64,000 nucleotides of DNA, from contig NC_088297.1 of the NCBI RefSeq assembly GCF_032854445.1, forward strand, positions 23,759,127-23,823,126. Direction: 5' to 3'. Source of the stretch: Liolophura sinensis (taxonomy: Eukaryota > Mollusca > Polyplacophora > Chitonida > Chitonidae). Below, piece after piece: positions 22,884 through 33,592 of this stretch. Each line of letters begins with the position of its first letter. Position 1 is the first letter of the stretch. The translations under genes and the position numbers were made by a program. The notes under the pieces were generated by a model. That model was not told the origin of the DNA. It did no database searches and saw only the letters and a program-made list of their open reading frames with translations.

Positions 22884-22891
22884 TTTTTATA
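22884..22891 (-). promoter_or_regulatory. possible TATA box of the BEN gene
   Basis: TATAAAAA on the minus strand about 185 bp upstream of the ATG. No independent support. Confidence 0.35.
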
Positions 22892-22900
22892 TTATTCCTC

Positions 22901-23499
22901 TTGAAAGACGCTGTTGTTTTGCTTTAAGATCCAGGAGTCCCACAGTGACTTGGTGTACATCCAACTGTGCTCAATTAGCCCGGATAATTAGCCACGCTTG
23001 ATCATTTGACTTAGCTTTTGTAAACGGAATCGTTGTTATCAAATTGTTGCACCCTCCCCCATCTCACCCTCCCCCATCTCACCCACCACAAATGAAGTAC
23101 TTGTATTTTAAAGGCAAATCATTAAATCGCTGACAAACATATTGCACTATACACAGAAATTTGGTGAATATGTATACCGCAGCTTTGGAAGACTTACACG
23201 TTTATGAAACAGAAGGCTAGTTTAAACTACAGATAACAGGTGTAAAGGTTTGCCTAATGCGGACAAATTGATTCCAGAAGATGGCAAAGCATATACTATA
23301 AGTCGTGTTGCCAGAAAAGATCGTTTAACTATTTCCATTTCAATGGAAATAGTTATGAACACGAAATATATCCGGCATTTGGGGGAGAAACGACACTGGA
23401 GTGGTGTTTTCGTTTTTACCTCGGTGCAAATAAAGAGAGTTTTATTGTAGGCCTACAGATATTTGGAAATCAAAAGGAAAAAACATCGGAGAATGCACA
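22901..23499. other. right non-coding arm of the transposon, first part
   Basis: Contains a tandem CACCCTCCCCCATCT pair at about 23,048 and an imperfect hairpin around 23,328-23,352 (TTTCCATTTCAATGGAAA). No gene recognised. Confidence 0.45.
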
Positions 23500-24820
23500 T
23501 AGACCTAAGCCGTTGTGAAATCTATTAAATCTATCTTGCATGCACATGTTTTGCATTCACCAACATGACGTAAAGATGTAGTAATGAGAAAATTCTGGAA
23601 TAATAGTCTTGTGTTTTGAGTACCGATAATAAGGGATAATCCATCTAAATAAGGCCTCCGCTCCATGCAGTAATCCACAGCATCGCCAGTAATCCTCCAG
23701 TTTACAGGAACACGGCATGATGTCGTCTCCGAACTCAAGAATATACTTACCACCAACGAATCAGAAAATATATACAAACATTTCATATCCACAAAACCTT
23801 TACTAAAAATGTACAACAGTTACCAAGACAAACGTTTGGAATGCATCAGGCTAACTTTAACGGCCATTATTCACCTTTGTCTTTGGCGATCCTTAAAATG
23901 CCAAAAGTTTTGATGAATATTGCATTTATTAATTACGTGAAACTGTAAAGCACAGATTATTAGTTTGGTAATCACAAAGATGGTTCGGATATTTTCCTAT
24001 TTGGAAGAGTTCTGAACTTCAAACGCATCCCCTATATATATATATATATATAACAGAATGGGTACGGAAAGGCCGTTAATCCACCGGCGATAGCTGATAT
24101 CTATAAATTGTTATTCAATGTTATTTTTATCGTCAATTCGGATCAAAGAGTAATTTACCGTATAGATTTTTGGAATGAGAAAACCAACAGAAATGTTCAA
24201 AGAGAATTTCTTTATAAGACGTTGTGAAAGTTATTAAAACAATCTTGTATGTACATGTTTTGCGTTCACCAACATACAAGTAATGGGTATACAGTGTAGT
24301 AATAAGAAAAAATCTGAAATAAAGTCTTGTTTTGAGTACTGATAGTAAGATATAATCCGTCTAAATAAGGCCTCCGCTCCATGCAGTAATCCACAGCATC
24401 GCCAGTAATCCTCCAGTTTACAGGAACACGGCATGATGTCGTCTTCGAACTCAAGAATATACTTACCACCTACAAATCAGAAAATATATACAAGCATTTC
24501 ATATCCACAAAACCTTTACTAAAAATGTACAACAGTTACCGAGACAAACGTTTGGAATGCATCAGGCTAACTTTAACGGCCATTATTCACCTTTGTCTTT
24601 GGCGATCCTTAAAATGCCAAAAGTTTTGATGAATATTGCATTTATTAATTACGTGAAACTGTAAAGCACAGATTATTAGTTTGGTAATCACAAAGATGGT
24701 TCGGATATTTTCCTATTTAGAAGAGTTCTGAACTTTAAACGCATTCCCTATATATATATATATATACAGTATATATATATAACATATTGGGTACGGAAAG
24801 GCCGTTAATCCACCGGCGAT
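23500..24820. repeat. 590-bp direct duplication inside the transposon
   Basis: Copy A (about 23,500-24,090) and copy B (about 24,217-24,820) are near-identical over most of their length. For example AAGGCCTCCGCTCCATGCAG starts at 23,651 and 24,367. Each ends in a (TA)n tract followed by GGGTACGGAAAGGCCGTTAA. About 125 bp separate them. Open frames in the two copies are not conserved in phase, so it is probably non-coding. Confidence 0.85.
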
Positions 24821-24824
24821 AGAT

Positions 24825-25057
24825 CGGCGATAGACCTGCGATAGACCTGTCGATAGATAGCATGCTAGGCTTACACGGTGTGCTCCCGGGACTATGTTGG
24901 CGTCTCGGACCGCCCCTAACCTCCCCACCCCATGACGGTAAACAGTCCCGGTGATTAGGCTGGCGGGGGTGGGGGGAAAAACGCGATAACAACGCGAGAG
25001 AAAGCCGAGAGAGAGTCGAGAGACACCCGATAGATACGCGAAAGAAAACCCGATAAC
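24825..25057. promoter_or_regulatory. right subterminal region with GATAGA motifs
   Basis: CGATAGATCGGCGATAGACC, then GCGATAGACC and TCGATAGATAG, and further out CCGATAGATACGCG beside the inverted repeat. The left end has the same GATAGA/GATAGT words and both have CGCGRTAACAACGCG. I infer protein-binding sites near both ends. Confidence 0.5.
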
Positions 25058-25085
25058 TTTCCGTTTTGATGTGGGCTGTACTGTA
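25058..25085 (-). repeat. right terminal inverted repeat with TA duplication
   Basis: 26 bp complementary to 17,525-17,550, followed by TA at 25,084-25,085. Confidence 0.9.
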
Positions 25086-25257
25086 CATGTGTATAAGCTG
25101 TTCAAACCAGGCTTTTCATTTGTCATGAAACTTTCTCAACAAATATGACTTTCTTACTTCATAATATTGTTGGCATGGGTCGAAATAACGCATGTCTATC
25201 TCTTGCAACAGGCAATTTTTATCAGCGAGAGGTTCATCTGTCACAGCGGCTGGTTGG

Positions 25258-25412
25258 CCATTAATTTATTTATTTATTTGATTGGTGTTTTACGCCGTAC
25301 TCAAAAATGCTTCACTTATACGAGGGCGGCCTATGATGGGTGGCAACCCGGCAGAGCCCGGGGGAAACCCACGACAATCAGCAGGTTGCTGACAGGTGGT
25401 TGGCCCAGTAAG
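25258..25412 (-). mobile_element. SINE family 2 copy
   Basis: TTTATTTATTTGATTGGTGT then TTTACGCCGTACTCAAAAAT, body GGCAACCCGGCAGAGCCCGG and CAGGTTGCTGACAGG. Lacks the tRNA-like head. Confidence 0.8.
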
Positions 25413-26500
25413 ATTACAATCAAGTTGAAGTCAATATCCATGCATGTCCATGTTTGTGAACTTCGTCATTTTCGGCCTGAACACGGTTGTGACCTCGTAT
25501 AGTGGACACAGCCGTCGTCAACCAACCTATCATATTCACACTTTCAATTCCAAGACCAAACATGCCTTCAACGTTGAAGAACGTGCTTCGGTTTTCATAG
25601 TAATGCCAAATTAGATCTGAAAGAATGCTTTCCTTAACACTGTTTAGCGAGAGTCCACAGCTATAACGGAATGTACAGCGTCAGTCATCCTGAACTAGAG
25701 GATAGTCAATGCAGAGCAGTGCATCAATCAAACATTGAAGTGAAACGCACGACTCAGTAGGTCTCTCAACACTGCATACATGGTCGGTGTGAGCTGCTGG
25801 CCACTGTCACATATACATGTATCTTCTTGAGTGCAGCGTGAAACACCAGTCAAATAAATAAAAATAATAAAATGTCAAGTTAATATTTATTGTCCGGGCC
25901 TCTTCCTATCGCACAAAAGTGTACAGTTTTAGGACCGCATTTCTAACATTTCTTGCTCGAGGACTATGCGTGGTGTAGCACAAGTTAACGGGAGCAACTC
26001 AAAACACAAGCATGTACACATAAATGCATATAGACTCAGCTGTTTCCCTTGAATGCGTACACAAGTACACACTGAACTCCCACCAGTGAGTTTCGGTTTA
26101 ATAATCGACTGTACCGACGGCCCGGTCACGATAGAACATTGAATCAGAAGGGAAATACTCCTGAAACCAAATATTCTTGTAACACAGTAGATTGATATTG
26201 CGCGCCAAGGTGGCAATGTTGATGAAAAATAATTTTGCCAAACTGAAATCATATGTTCGCAGAATGCGACAATGGTGATCCGTAGTGCAAGCTCAGAATA
26301 GACTAAAATGTAGATATCTGTAGGTGACAGGTACAACAAAAATCTACCGGTCTCTACCACAGGTGGTTTTAAAAAAACATTTCTACCCCTAGTTGGGCTT
26401 TTCTTTCCACTAGTCTACTTTGGTTTTTTTTTTTTTTTTTATCTAATGGCTGTAAGGCAAAGTTTTCGTATTGTGGAATTCACGGAGAGCTAAGGGAAAT
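25413..26500. other. intergenic DNA
   Basis: No gene supported. A plus-orientation SINE family 2 tail (TTGAGTGCAGCGTGAAACAC then CAGTCAAATAAATAAA) is at about 25,818-25,872. The 143-codon open frame on the minus strand at 25,929-26,360 has no family signature and I do not call it. Confidence 0.45.
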
Positions 26501-26512
26501 CCCCTTCAACAA

Positions 26513-26737
26513 TGGTAAATCACCTAAAATTTCGCCCCAAAAGTGCACTTTCACAGGTAAACAAAAATCATGAAATTTTACATTTGGTGTTGAAATGTAC
26601 ATTTTCCCAGTGGGATAGATAGGATATACATGTCCCAAATCATTCAATCTTTCAAACAAACCCACTTTGTAACACCAATAGAAGACAAGATGTACAATGG
26701 ACGGTTGTCTTGAACACAACTTTAGGTGATTTACACC
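26513..26737. mobile_element. possible MITE, 225 bp
   Basis: GTAAATCACCTAAA at 26,516 is repeated inverted at about 26,722-26,736 (TTTAGGTGATTTAC). The arms are only about 15 bp and no target duplication is clear, so this is tentative. Confidence 0.35.
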
Positions 26738-27596
26738 CTTCAGAGCAACAACTTAAATAAACTCTAAGTTTGCTTAACACAAAGTATGACAATTATCTAA
26801 TCTGTTTGATGACCTACAATGTAACAAACAGGACATAAGGTGTTCAGATACTGTTACCTCACTGTTAACTCAATAGCCCTGGCAGCGCTTTTAGTGATAT
26901 GAATTATGTGTACATATACAACTCGTGTTGATTTCACCTTGGCAGCTCATCTCTAATTGGCTGAATGGCACCCAATGAAAAGGTTATGAATTTTGCTGGA
27001 AGTGTAGGTTGCTTGAAGTTTTGACTGTGTATCCAGTCTTCCTTATGAAGCATTTCTCCTTTTATATCCCTCAAGTCAGGCTCGTTCTCTAGGGCCCTCT
27101 ATAATCCCGATATGACACATGATCAACACTAATTGTGTACTGAAGGTGCACGGCATTGATTATCAAATACCATTCCATGCACCCTTCGGCCTTCCTCTAT
27201 GAGGCTAGGGTTTACATACAGGCACATGTATGAATGTACAACTGTCTCCCTTGACCTTGAAAAAAAATAACCAAGGTCACAAAAAAAAATTGTTTGCAAA
27301 GCTACCTGAAAGTTTGGACTTTGCACTGCTGTGAGACACATGAAGACAAAAATTCAGCGAACAAAGTACGTCCATAAACAAGTAATATTACACACATTAT
27401 ACCTTCGCTCTGATACTTCATGACAGCCATCATGAAATATTGGAGCAAATGCCAGAGGTATGCAGGAGAAGTACATGTATGTGGCATAACTCCTGATGTA
27501 CAGCTACACTGAAGAGCCAGCCTTGCCCAAAATTTCACAACCTTTTTGCATATTAAAGAGCAACTTTCAGCGCATTTTATGCACGTTATTTACAGG
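26738..27596. other. intergenic DNA, nothing recognised
   Basis: No gene, array or clear element seen. Confidence 0.4.
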
Positions 27597-28318
27597 TTAT
27601 TTACACAAGAAATTTTCACCTCTGTTGATCTCTTCAATCGGAAACTTATAATTTCACAACTTTTTTGCATATTAAAGATTTATTTATTTATTTGATTGGT
27701 GTTTTACACCATACTCAAGAATATTTCACCAATACGACGGCGGCCAGCATTTTGGTGGGAGGAAACCGGGCAGAGCCTGGGCAAAACCCACAACCTGCAT
27801 ATTAAAGAGCAACTTTCAGCGCAATTTATGCACATTTTATCAGTCTACACAGAATAATGCCTTCTGAATATGGTTGAATAAAGACCTTGCAAACACGTGG
27901 AAGGTTGAGGAATTAGAGTAGATTTAATGACAGTGAATGTTCCTACACACAGCACACAGCACGATTTACTGGTATACTACAGAACTGGTGCAGGAGGAAG
28001 CAATGTACAATGTACCAGAATGGCACAGGTGTGGTTATTAAACCGTTCCTTCTGTCAGCCTGCAAAGCTCACTCATCCCCAAACAGCCATCTTAAAAGCA
28101 TGTCAAGTATGAAGCCTAGTACAAATGGGAATTGATTTAAAAGCCCAGACATACCCAGGCAATATGGCATGAAAATCTACACATGTACTTCACACCCAGG
28201 GAAAACTTGGTTAGAATCTTACCAAAAATTGGTTATTTACTCCTGGCATTCTGGGTTTTCCTCACCAATTATTAAAATGAAAGCCATCAACATAGGTGAA
28301 AATTTCTTGTGTAAATAA
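27597..28318. mobile_element. inverted-repeat element, 722 bp, with a SINE inserted
   Basis: Arms 27,597-27,629 and 28,286-28,318 are reverse complements over 33 bp with one mismatch (TTATTTACACAAGAAATTTT...). The interior holds a SINE copy with its own target duplication. No transposase frame is present, so this is non-autonomous if it is an element. Confidence 0.55.
27678..27795 (-). mobile_element. SINE family 2 copy with target-site duplication
   Basis: Body TTTATTTGATTGGTGTTTTA ... GGAGGAAACCGGGCAGAGCC. It is flanked by TGCATATTAAAG at 27,666-27,677 and 27,796-27,807, a 12-bp duplication that shows insertion by retroposition. Confidence 0.88.
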
Positions 28319-28714
28319 GTAACACCCACGCTTCTTTCTTCCTGTGCCTTAAAAACACATTATTATACAGTACATGCAAAATACAACTATACATATCAAA
28401 TTATCCACTAAGTATTACTTGTAAAATACGAATTATGACCTCTAGAATGTCTGTACAATGTTAACTCACATATGTAAACCTGCAAATCCTCTGCCAGGGC
28501 AAGACAGAGATAAAGACACAGCTGTAGAAACTTGAAGATCTCCACTCAAGTACAAAAAGATAGGCTAGTCCTCTTTTTTTTTTCCCCCCGCTGCTATCAA
28601 TTACACACCTACTGTGAACCGTGCTTGACAAACAAGAAATAGAACAGGCTAGGATGCCTGGATATTAGACAGGTTACCATGCAGGGCTTTTCTGTAATAC
28701 GGTATATGTTGACT
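28319..28714. other. intergenic DNA, nothing recognised
   Basis: AT-rich sequence ahead of the 62-bp array, with no exon or element signals. Confidence 0.4.
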
Positions 28715-29855
28715 AACACTCTACTGTGCTCAGACTTTGTCTATTCATGGAAGTGTGCTCATTATTTGCAGTTTCTCCACACCTACTGTCCTCAGACTTT
28801 GTCGATTCCAGGAAGTGTGCTCATTATTAGCAGTTTCTCCACACCTACTGTGCTCAGACTTTGTCTATTCAGGGAAGTGTGCTCATTATTAGTAGTTTCT
28901 CCACACCTACTGTGCTCAAACTTTGTCTATTCAGGGAAGTGTGCTCATTATTAGCAGTTTCTCCAGACTCTACTGTGCTCAAACTTTGTCTATTCACGGA
29001 AGTGTGCTCATTATTAATAGTTTCTCCACACCTAGTGTCCTCAGACCTTGTCTATTCACCGAAGTGTGCTCATTATTAGCAGTTTCTCCACACTCTGCTG
29101 TGCTCAGACTTTGTCTATTCATGGAGGTGTGCTCATTATTAGCAGTTTCTCCACACCTACTGTCCTCAGACTTTGTCTACTCACGGAAGTGTGCCCATTA
29201 TTAGCAGTTTCTCCACACCTACTGTCCTCAGACCTTGTCTATTCACCGAAGTGTGCTCATTATTAGTAGTTTCTCCACACCTACTGTCCTCAGACCTTGT
29301 CTATTCACCAAAGTGTGCCCATTATTAGCAGTTTCTCCACACTCTGCTGTGCCCAGACTTTGTCTATTCATGGAGGTGTGCTCATTATTAGCAGTTTCTC
29401 CACACCTACTGTCCTCAGACTTTGTCTATTCACGGAAGTGTGCCCATTATTAGCAGTTTCTCCACACCTACTGTCCTCAGACCTTGTCTATTCACCGAAG
29501 TGTGCTCATTATTAGTAGTTTCTCCACACCTACTGTCCTCAGACCTTGTCTATTCACCAAAGTGTGCTCATTATTAGCAGTTTCTCCACACTCTGCTGTG
29601 CTCAGATTTTGTCTATTCATGGAGGTGTGCTCATTATTAGCAGTTTCTCCACACCTACTGTCCTCAAACTTTGTCTATTCACGGAAGTGTGCCCATTATT
29701 AGCAGTTTTTCCACACCTACTGTCCTCAGACTTTGTCTATTCATGGAAGTGTGCTCATTATTAGCAGTTTCTGCACACCTACTGTCCTCAGACTTTGTCT
29801 ATTCATGGAAGTGTGCTCATTATTAGCAGTTTCTGCACACCTATGCCTATGAATT
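28715..29855. repeat. 62-bp minisatellite array
   Basis: About 18 copies of a 62-bp unit (CTCAGACTTTGTCTATTCA, TGGAAGTGTGCTCATTATTA, GCAGTTTCTCCACACC). Variant units (ACCTTG, CACTCTGCTGTG) recur in blocks: a set of about four units is repeated with a spacing near 249 bp (compare 29,040, 29,290 and 29,540), a higher-order pattern. Confidence 0.93.
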
Positions 29856-29934
29856 TCAACTGTCAGTCAAAACACAGAGCAGAGATCTTGAGGAACTGAA
29901 TAATCATGCACGTTTTCTCTTCTGCAGTGCCCGC

Positions 29935-30125
29935 TGTTGTGCATAAAATACATGTATCGGCTGTAGCCTATAAAATACATGTATCGGCTATAGCCTATAA
30001 AATACATGTATCGGCTGTAGCCCATAAAATACATGTATCGGCTGTAGCCTATAAAATACATGTATGGGCTGTAGCCTATAAAATACATGTATGGGCTGTA
30101 GCCTATAAAATACATGTATCGGCTC
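29935..30125. repeat. 27-bp tandem array
   Basis: Seven copies of GTAGCCTATAAAATACATGT-ATCGGCT, with GGGCT replacing CGGCT in two units. Confidence 0.92.
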
Positions 30126-30454
30126 AGACTGGAGGTACAGCTTGTAGAAGGAAAACCTACCGCATATGTAAGCCTAAGACCATTTTAGCCATGCATATAC
30201 ACTGTAAATGTAACACCATGACCAGGGCTGGTATATATCATAGCATTTTTATACCCAAATAAAAAAAAAAGGTACATGTATTAATTTTTCCTATACAATA
30301 TCAGGGCATTCATTATCCTTTGGACCATAAGATTACCCTGAAAAATTAGCCAGCTATTTAACAGAGAATTAAATGATGTGAACTAGCAGTTTGGTTGACG
30401 TAGGTGGCTACATGTAGCTGCTTAAGGTTTAACAAATGGAGCAGGCTGCAGGCA
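30126..30454. other. spacer between arrays
   Basis: No gene; AT-rich with scattered ACATGTA words. Confidence 0.4.
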
Positions 30455-32215
30455 CATGTACATGTAGGTGATGTCTGCCATTCCAGTAAGCCCTGTGCAG
30501 TATGTACATGTAGGTGATGTCTGCCATTCCAGTGAGCCCTGTGCAGTATGTACATGTAGGTGATGTCTGCCATTCCAGTGAGCCCTGTGCAGTATGTACA
30601 TGTAGGTGATGTCTGCCATTCCAGTGAGCCCTGTGCAGTATGTACATGTAGGCAGTATATCTACCATTCCAGTAAGCCCTGTGCAGTATGTACATGTAGG
30701 TGATGTCTGCCATTCCAGTGAGCCCTGTGCAGTATGTACATGTAGGTGATGTTTGCCATTCCAGTGAGCCCTGTGCAGTATGTACATGTAGGTGATGTCT
30801 GCCATTCCAGTGAGCCCTGTGCAGTATGTACATGTAGGTGATGTCTGCCATTCCAGTGAGCCCTGTGAAGTATGTACATGTAGGCAGTATATCTACCATT
30901 CCAGTAAGCCCTGTGCAGTATGTACATGTAGGTGATGTCTGCCATTCCAGTGAGCCCTGTGAAGTATGTACATGTAGGCAGTATATCTACCATTCCAGTG
31001 AGCCCTCTGCAGTAGGTACATGTAGGCAGTATATCTACCATTCCAGTGAGCCCTCTGCAGTAGGTACATGCAGGCAGTATATCTACCAGTGAGCCCAGTG
31101 CAGCATGTACATGTAGGCAGTATATCTACCATTCCAGTGAGCCCTGTGTAGTATGTACATGTAGGCAGTATATCTACCATTCCAGTGAGCCCTGTGCAGT
31201 ATGCACATGTAGGCAGTACATCCACCATTCCAGTGAGCCCTGTGCAGTATGTACATGCAGGCAGTATATCTACCATTCCAGTGAGCCCTCTGCAGTATGT
31301 ACATGTAGGCAGTATATCTACCATTCCAGTAAACCCTGTGCAGTATGTACATGTAGGCAGTATATCTACCATTCCAGTGAGCCATGTGCAGTATGTACAT
31401 GTAGGCAGTATATCTACCATTCCAGTGAGCCCTCTGCAGTATGTACATGTAGGCAGTATATCTACCATTCCAGTAAACCCTGTGCAGTATGTACATGTAG
31501 GCAGTACATCCACCATTCCAGTGAGCCCTCTGCAGTATGTACATGTAGGCAGTATATCTACCATTCCAGTGAGCCATGTGCAGTATGTACATGTAGGCAG
31601 TATATCTACCATTCCAGTGAACCCTGTGCAGTATGTACATGCAGGAAGTATATCTACCATTCCAGTAAACCCTGTGCAGTATGTACATGTAGGCAGTATA
31701 TCTACCATTCCAGTGAGCCCTCTGCAGTAGGTACATGTAGGCAGTATATCTACCATTCCAGTGAGCCCTGTGCAGTATGTACATGTAGGAAGTATATCTA
31801 CCATTCCAGTGAGCCCTGTGCAGTGAGCCCTGTGCAGTATGTACATGCAGGCAGTATATCTACCATTCCAGTAAACCCTGTGCAGTATGTACATGTAGGC
31901 AGTACATCCACCATTCCAGTGAGCCCTGTGCAGTATGTACATGTAGGCAGTATATCTACCATTCCAGTGAGCCCTGTGCAGTATGTACATGTAGGCAGTA
32001 TATCTACCATTCCAGTGAACCCTGTGCAGTATGTACATGCAGGAAGTATATCTACCATTCCAGTAAACCCTGTGCAGTATGTACATGTAGGCAGTATATC
32101 TACCATTCCAGTGAGCCCTCTGCAGTATGTACATGTAGGCAGTATATCTACCATTCCAGTAAATCCTGTGCAGTATGTACATGCAGGCGGTATATCTGTC
32201 ATTCCAGTAAACCCA
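30455..32215. repeat. 46/48-bp two-variant minisatellite array
   Basis: About 37 units sharing CCATTCCAGTGAGCCCTGTG then CAGTATGTACATGTAGG. The unit is 46 bp with GTGATGTCTG and 48 bp with CAGTATATCTA. The 46-bp form dominates from 30,455 to about 30,990 and the 48-bp form fills the rest, with a few intermixed units at the border. The 48-bp form gives long false open frames because it is a multiple of 3. Confidence 0.95.
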
Positions 32216-32639
32216 CCATGATAAAGCGTCTCAAGACACTAAATATTAAAACACCTCCATTGTCTGAACGCAAGAAATAAAATTACTGTACATCTCAAAT
32301 GCATGTAAATGTAACTAGAGCTATATCTAGGGCCAATTTAGCTCCGGAAAACATTTGGGCTCCCGAACTGTTAGCTGCACAAACCATTTATGATGTATTA
32401 AAACTAACCCAACTACGAATGAAAAGTTAAGATTTCACACAAACTTCTTTCATGCAGACTTAATTTACAGCTTTCAGAAAGCATCATTTTGAGGTGGATT
32501 TGTAAATTTTCTCTTTCAATGGTCACAAAGGCACTACTGTCATAAAGTTTGGGATCATAACAGGTAACAGTGTATTATCACAGCACACAAAACCACGTGA
32601 TTTAAATTTATCTATTTGATATTTCTTTTAAGCTAAAGT
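32216..32639. other. intergenic DNA, nothing recognised
   Basis: AT-rich sequence after the array with no gene signals. Confidence 0.4.
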
Positions 32640-32725
32640 TAAAAATATTTCACTTTATGGTAGCCAGCATTATGGTGGGAAGAAATCGAGCAAAACCGGA
32701 GGGGAAACACTTGACCATCCACACA
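32640..32725 (-). mobile_element. SINE family 2 fragment
   Basis: AATATTTCACTTTATGGTAG then CCAGCATTATGGTGGGAAG and a degraded GGGGAAACAC. Confidence 0.7.
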
Positions 32726-32756
32726 TTCGTGTACTTTTATTTATATATTTATTTGA

Positions 32757-32919
32757 TTGGTTGCTGGCTTCCTCTCCGGGCGTAAGTGGGAAGGTCTGCC
32801 AGCACCCTGCGGATGGCCGTGGGTTTCCCCCGGGCTGTGCCCGGTTTCCACCTACCATAATGCTGGCCGCCGTCGTATAAGTGAAATATTCTTGAGAACG
32901 GCGTAAAACACCAATCAAA

Positions 32920-32932
<13 letters not shown>
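32757..32932 (+). mobile_element. SINE family 2 copy, plus orientation
   Basis: GCTGGCTTCCTCTCCGGGCG, GGTTTCCCCCGGGCTGTGCC, then ATAAGTGAAATATTCTTGAG and the A-rich tail. The oriented tail defines the element's 3' end. Confidence 0.85.
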
Positions 32933-32958
<26 letters not shown>

Positions 32959-33014
32959 ACAAACAAACAAATAAATAAACAAACAAATAAATAAACAAAC
33001 AAACAAACAAATAA
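32918..33014. repeat. expanded (AAAT)n/(AAAC)n tail
   Basis: The SINE tail has grown to about 95 bp of AAATA and AAACA units, joining a second SINE copy in the opposite orientation. Leu/Phe/Tyr-rich open frames here are artefacts. Confidence 0.9.
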
Positions 33015-33120
33015 ATTTGATTTGTGTTTTACGCCATACTCAAGAATATTTCACTTATATGACGGCAGCCAGCATTATGGCGGGAAAACCACGACCATCC
33101 ACAGATTGCTGGCTCATGTA
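33014..33120 (-). mobile_element. SINE family 2 copy
   Basis: TTTGATTTGTGTTTTACGCC, ACTCAAGAATATTTCACTTA and CCAGCATTATGGCGGG; truncated. It forms a tail-to-tail pair with the copy at 32,757-32,932. Confidence 0.8.
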
Positions 33121-33159
33121 CTTTAAAGCCTAAGCAATAGCTATACATACACATACATG

Positions 33160-33305
33160 CACTGTTACACCTGGCTGCACATTATGCATGTACTGTCCCA
33201 CCTGCCTGTGCTTTCTGCATGTACTGTCACACCTGGCTGCGCTTTATGCATGTACTGTCCCACCTGCCTGCGCTTTGTGCATGTACTGTCGCATCTGGCT
33301 GTGCT
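33160..33305. repeat. 31-bp short tandem array
   Basis: Four to five copies of CATGTACTGTCACACCTGGC-TGCGCTTTATG. Confidence 0.8.
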
Positions 33306-33592
33306 TAGGGGACTAGAGTCTGAAGGGTCCCTTACAGAGAAGTACAGGAAATACATGTATAACAATGTACATGATGTCTTTTTGATCACAACATTCCAAC
33401 AAGACGGTTTCCTCCCTCCAAGCCCCCCAAGTTGTACATCTAGCTACATGCGTTACCACAACATGAACAATGGGAGACTCGAGGACGAGTTACACACAAT
33501 GTCCAAATGACAGTAGAATGTATCGGTTTCTTCTGTGAGGTAGAAGTGTGTGTCTACATCATATGTGTTTTATGGGCACACATACACCGAGT

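Larger units (their letters stand above)
17525..25083 (+). mobile_element. 7.56-kb Tc1/mariner-type transposon carrying a BEN-domain gene
   Basis: The ends are perfect inverted repeats of 26 bp: 17,525-17,550 starts CAGTACAGCCCACATC and 25,058-25,083 is its complement. Each end is followed directly by TA (17,523-17,524 and 25,084-25,085), the target duplication of the IS630-Tc1-mariner superfamily, and CAGT is the usual Tc1-type terminus. Inside are a plus-strand DD34E transposase (18,683-19,966) and a convergent minus-strand BEN-domain gene (20,135-22,700), both open through all splice junctions. About 1.1 kb of non-coding DNA lies at the left and 2.3 kb at the right, with GATAGA clusters near both ends and an internal duplication of about 590 bp. 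Only 168 bp separate the two stop codons and no other inverted-repeat pair was found around the transposase, so the BEN gene appears to belong to the element. Usual relatives are 1-2 kb with one gene. Perfect inverted repeats and intact genes suggest recent movement. Confidence 0.87.

Noticed and set aside
23505-23816. Third gene in the transposon (minus-strand frame of about 103 codons)
   Set aside because: The duplicated copy at 24,234-24,470 carries frameshifts relative to it, and no family is recognisable.
25929-26360. 143-codon minus-strand open frame
   Set aside because: No domain, no exon partners and no compositional difference from its surroundings.
30893-32182. 429-codon minus-strand open frame with a 16-residue repeat
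   Set aside because: The 48-bp unit is a multiple of 3 and free of stops; open frames occur on both strands and units change length freely to 46 bp.
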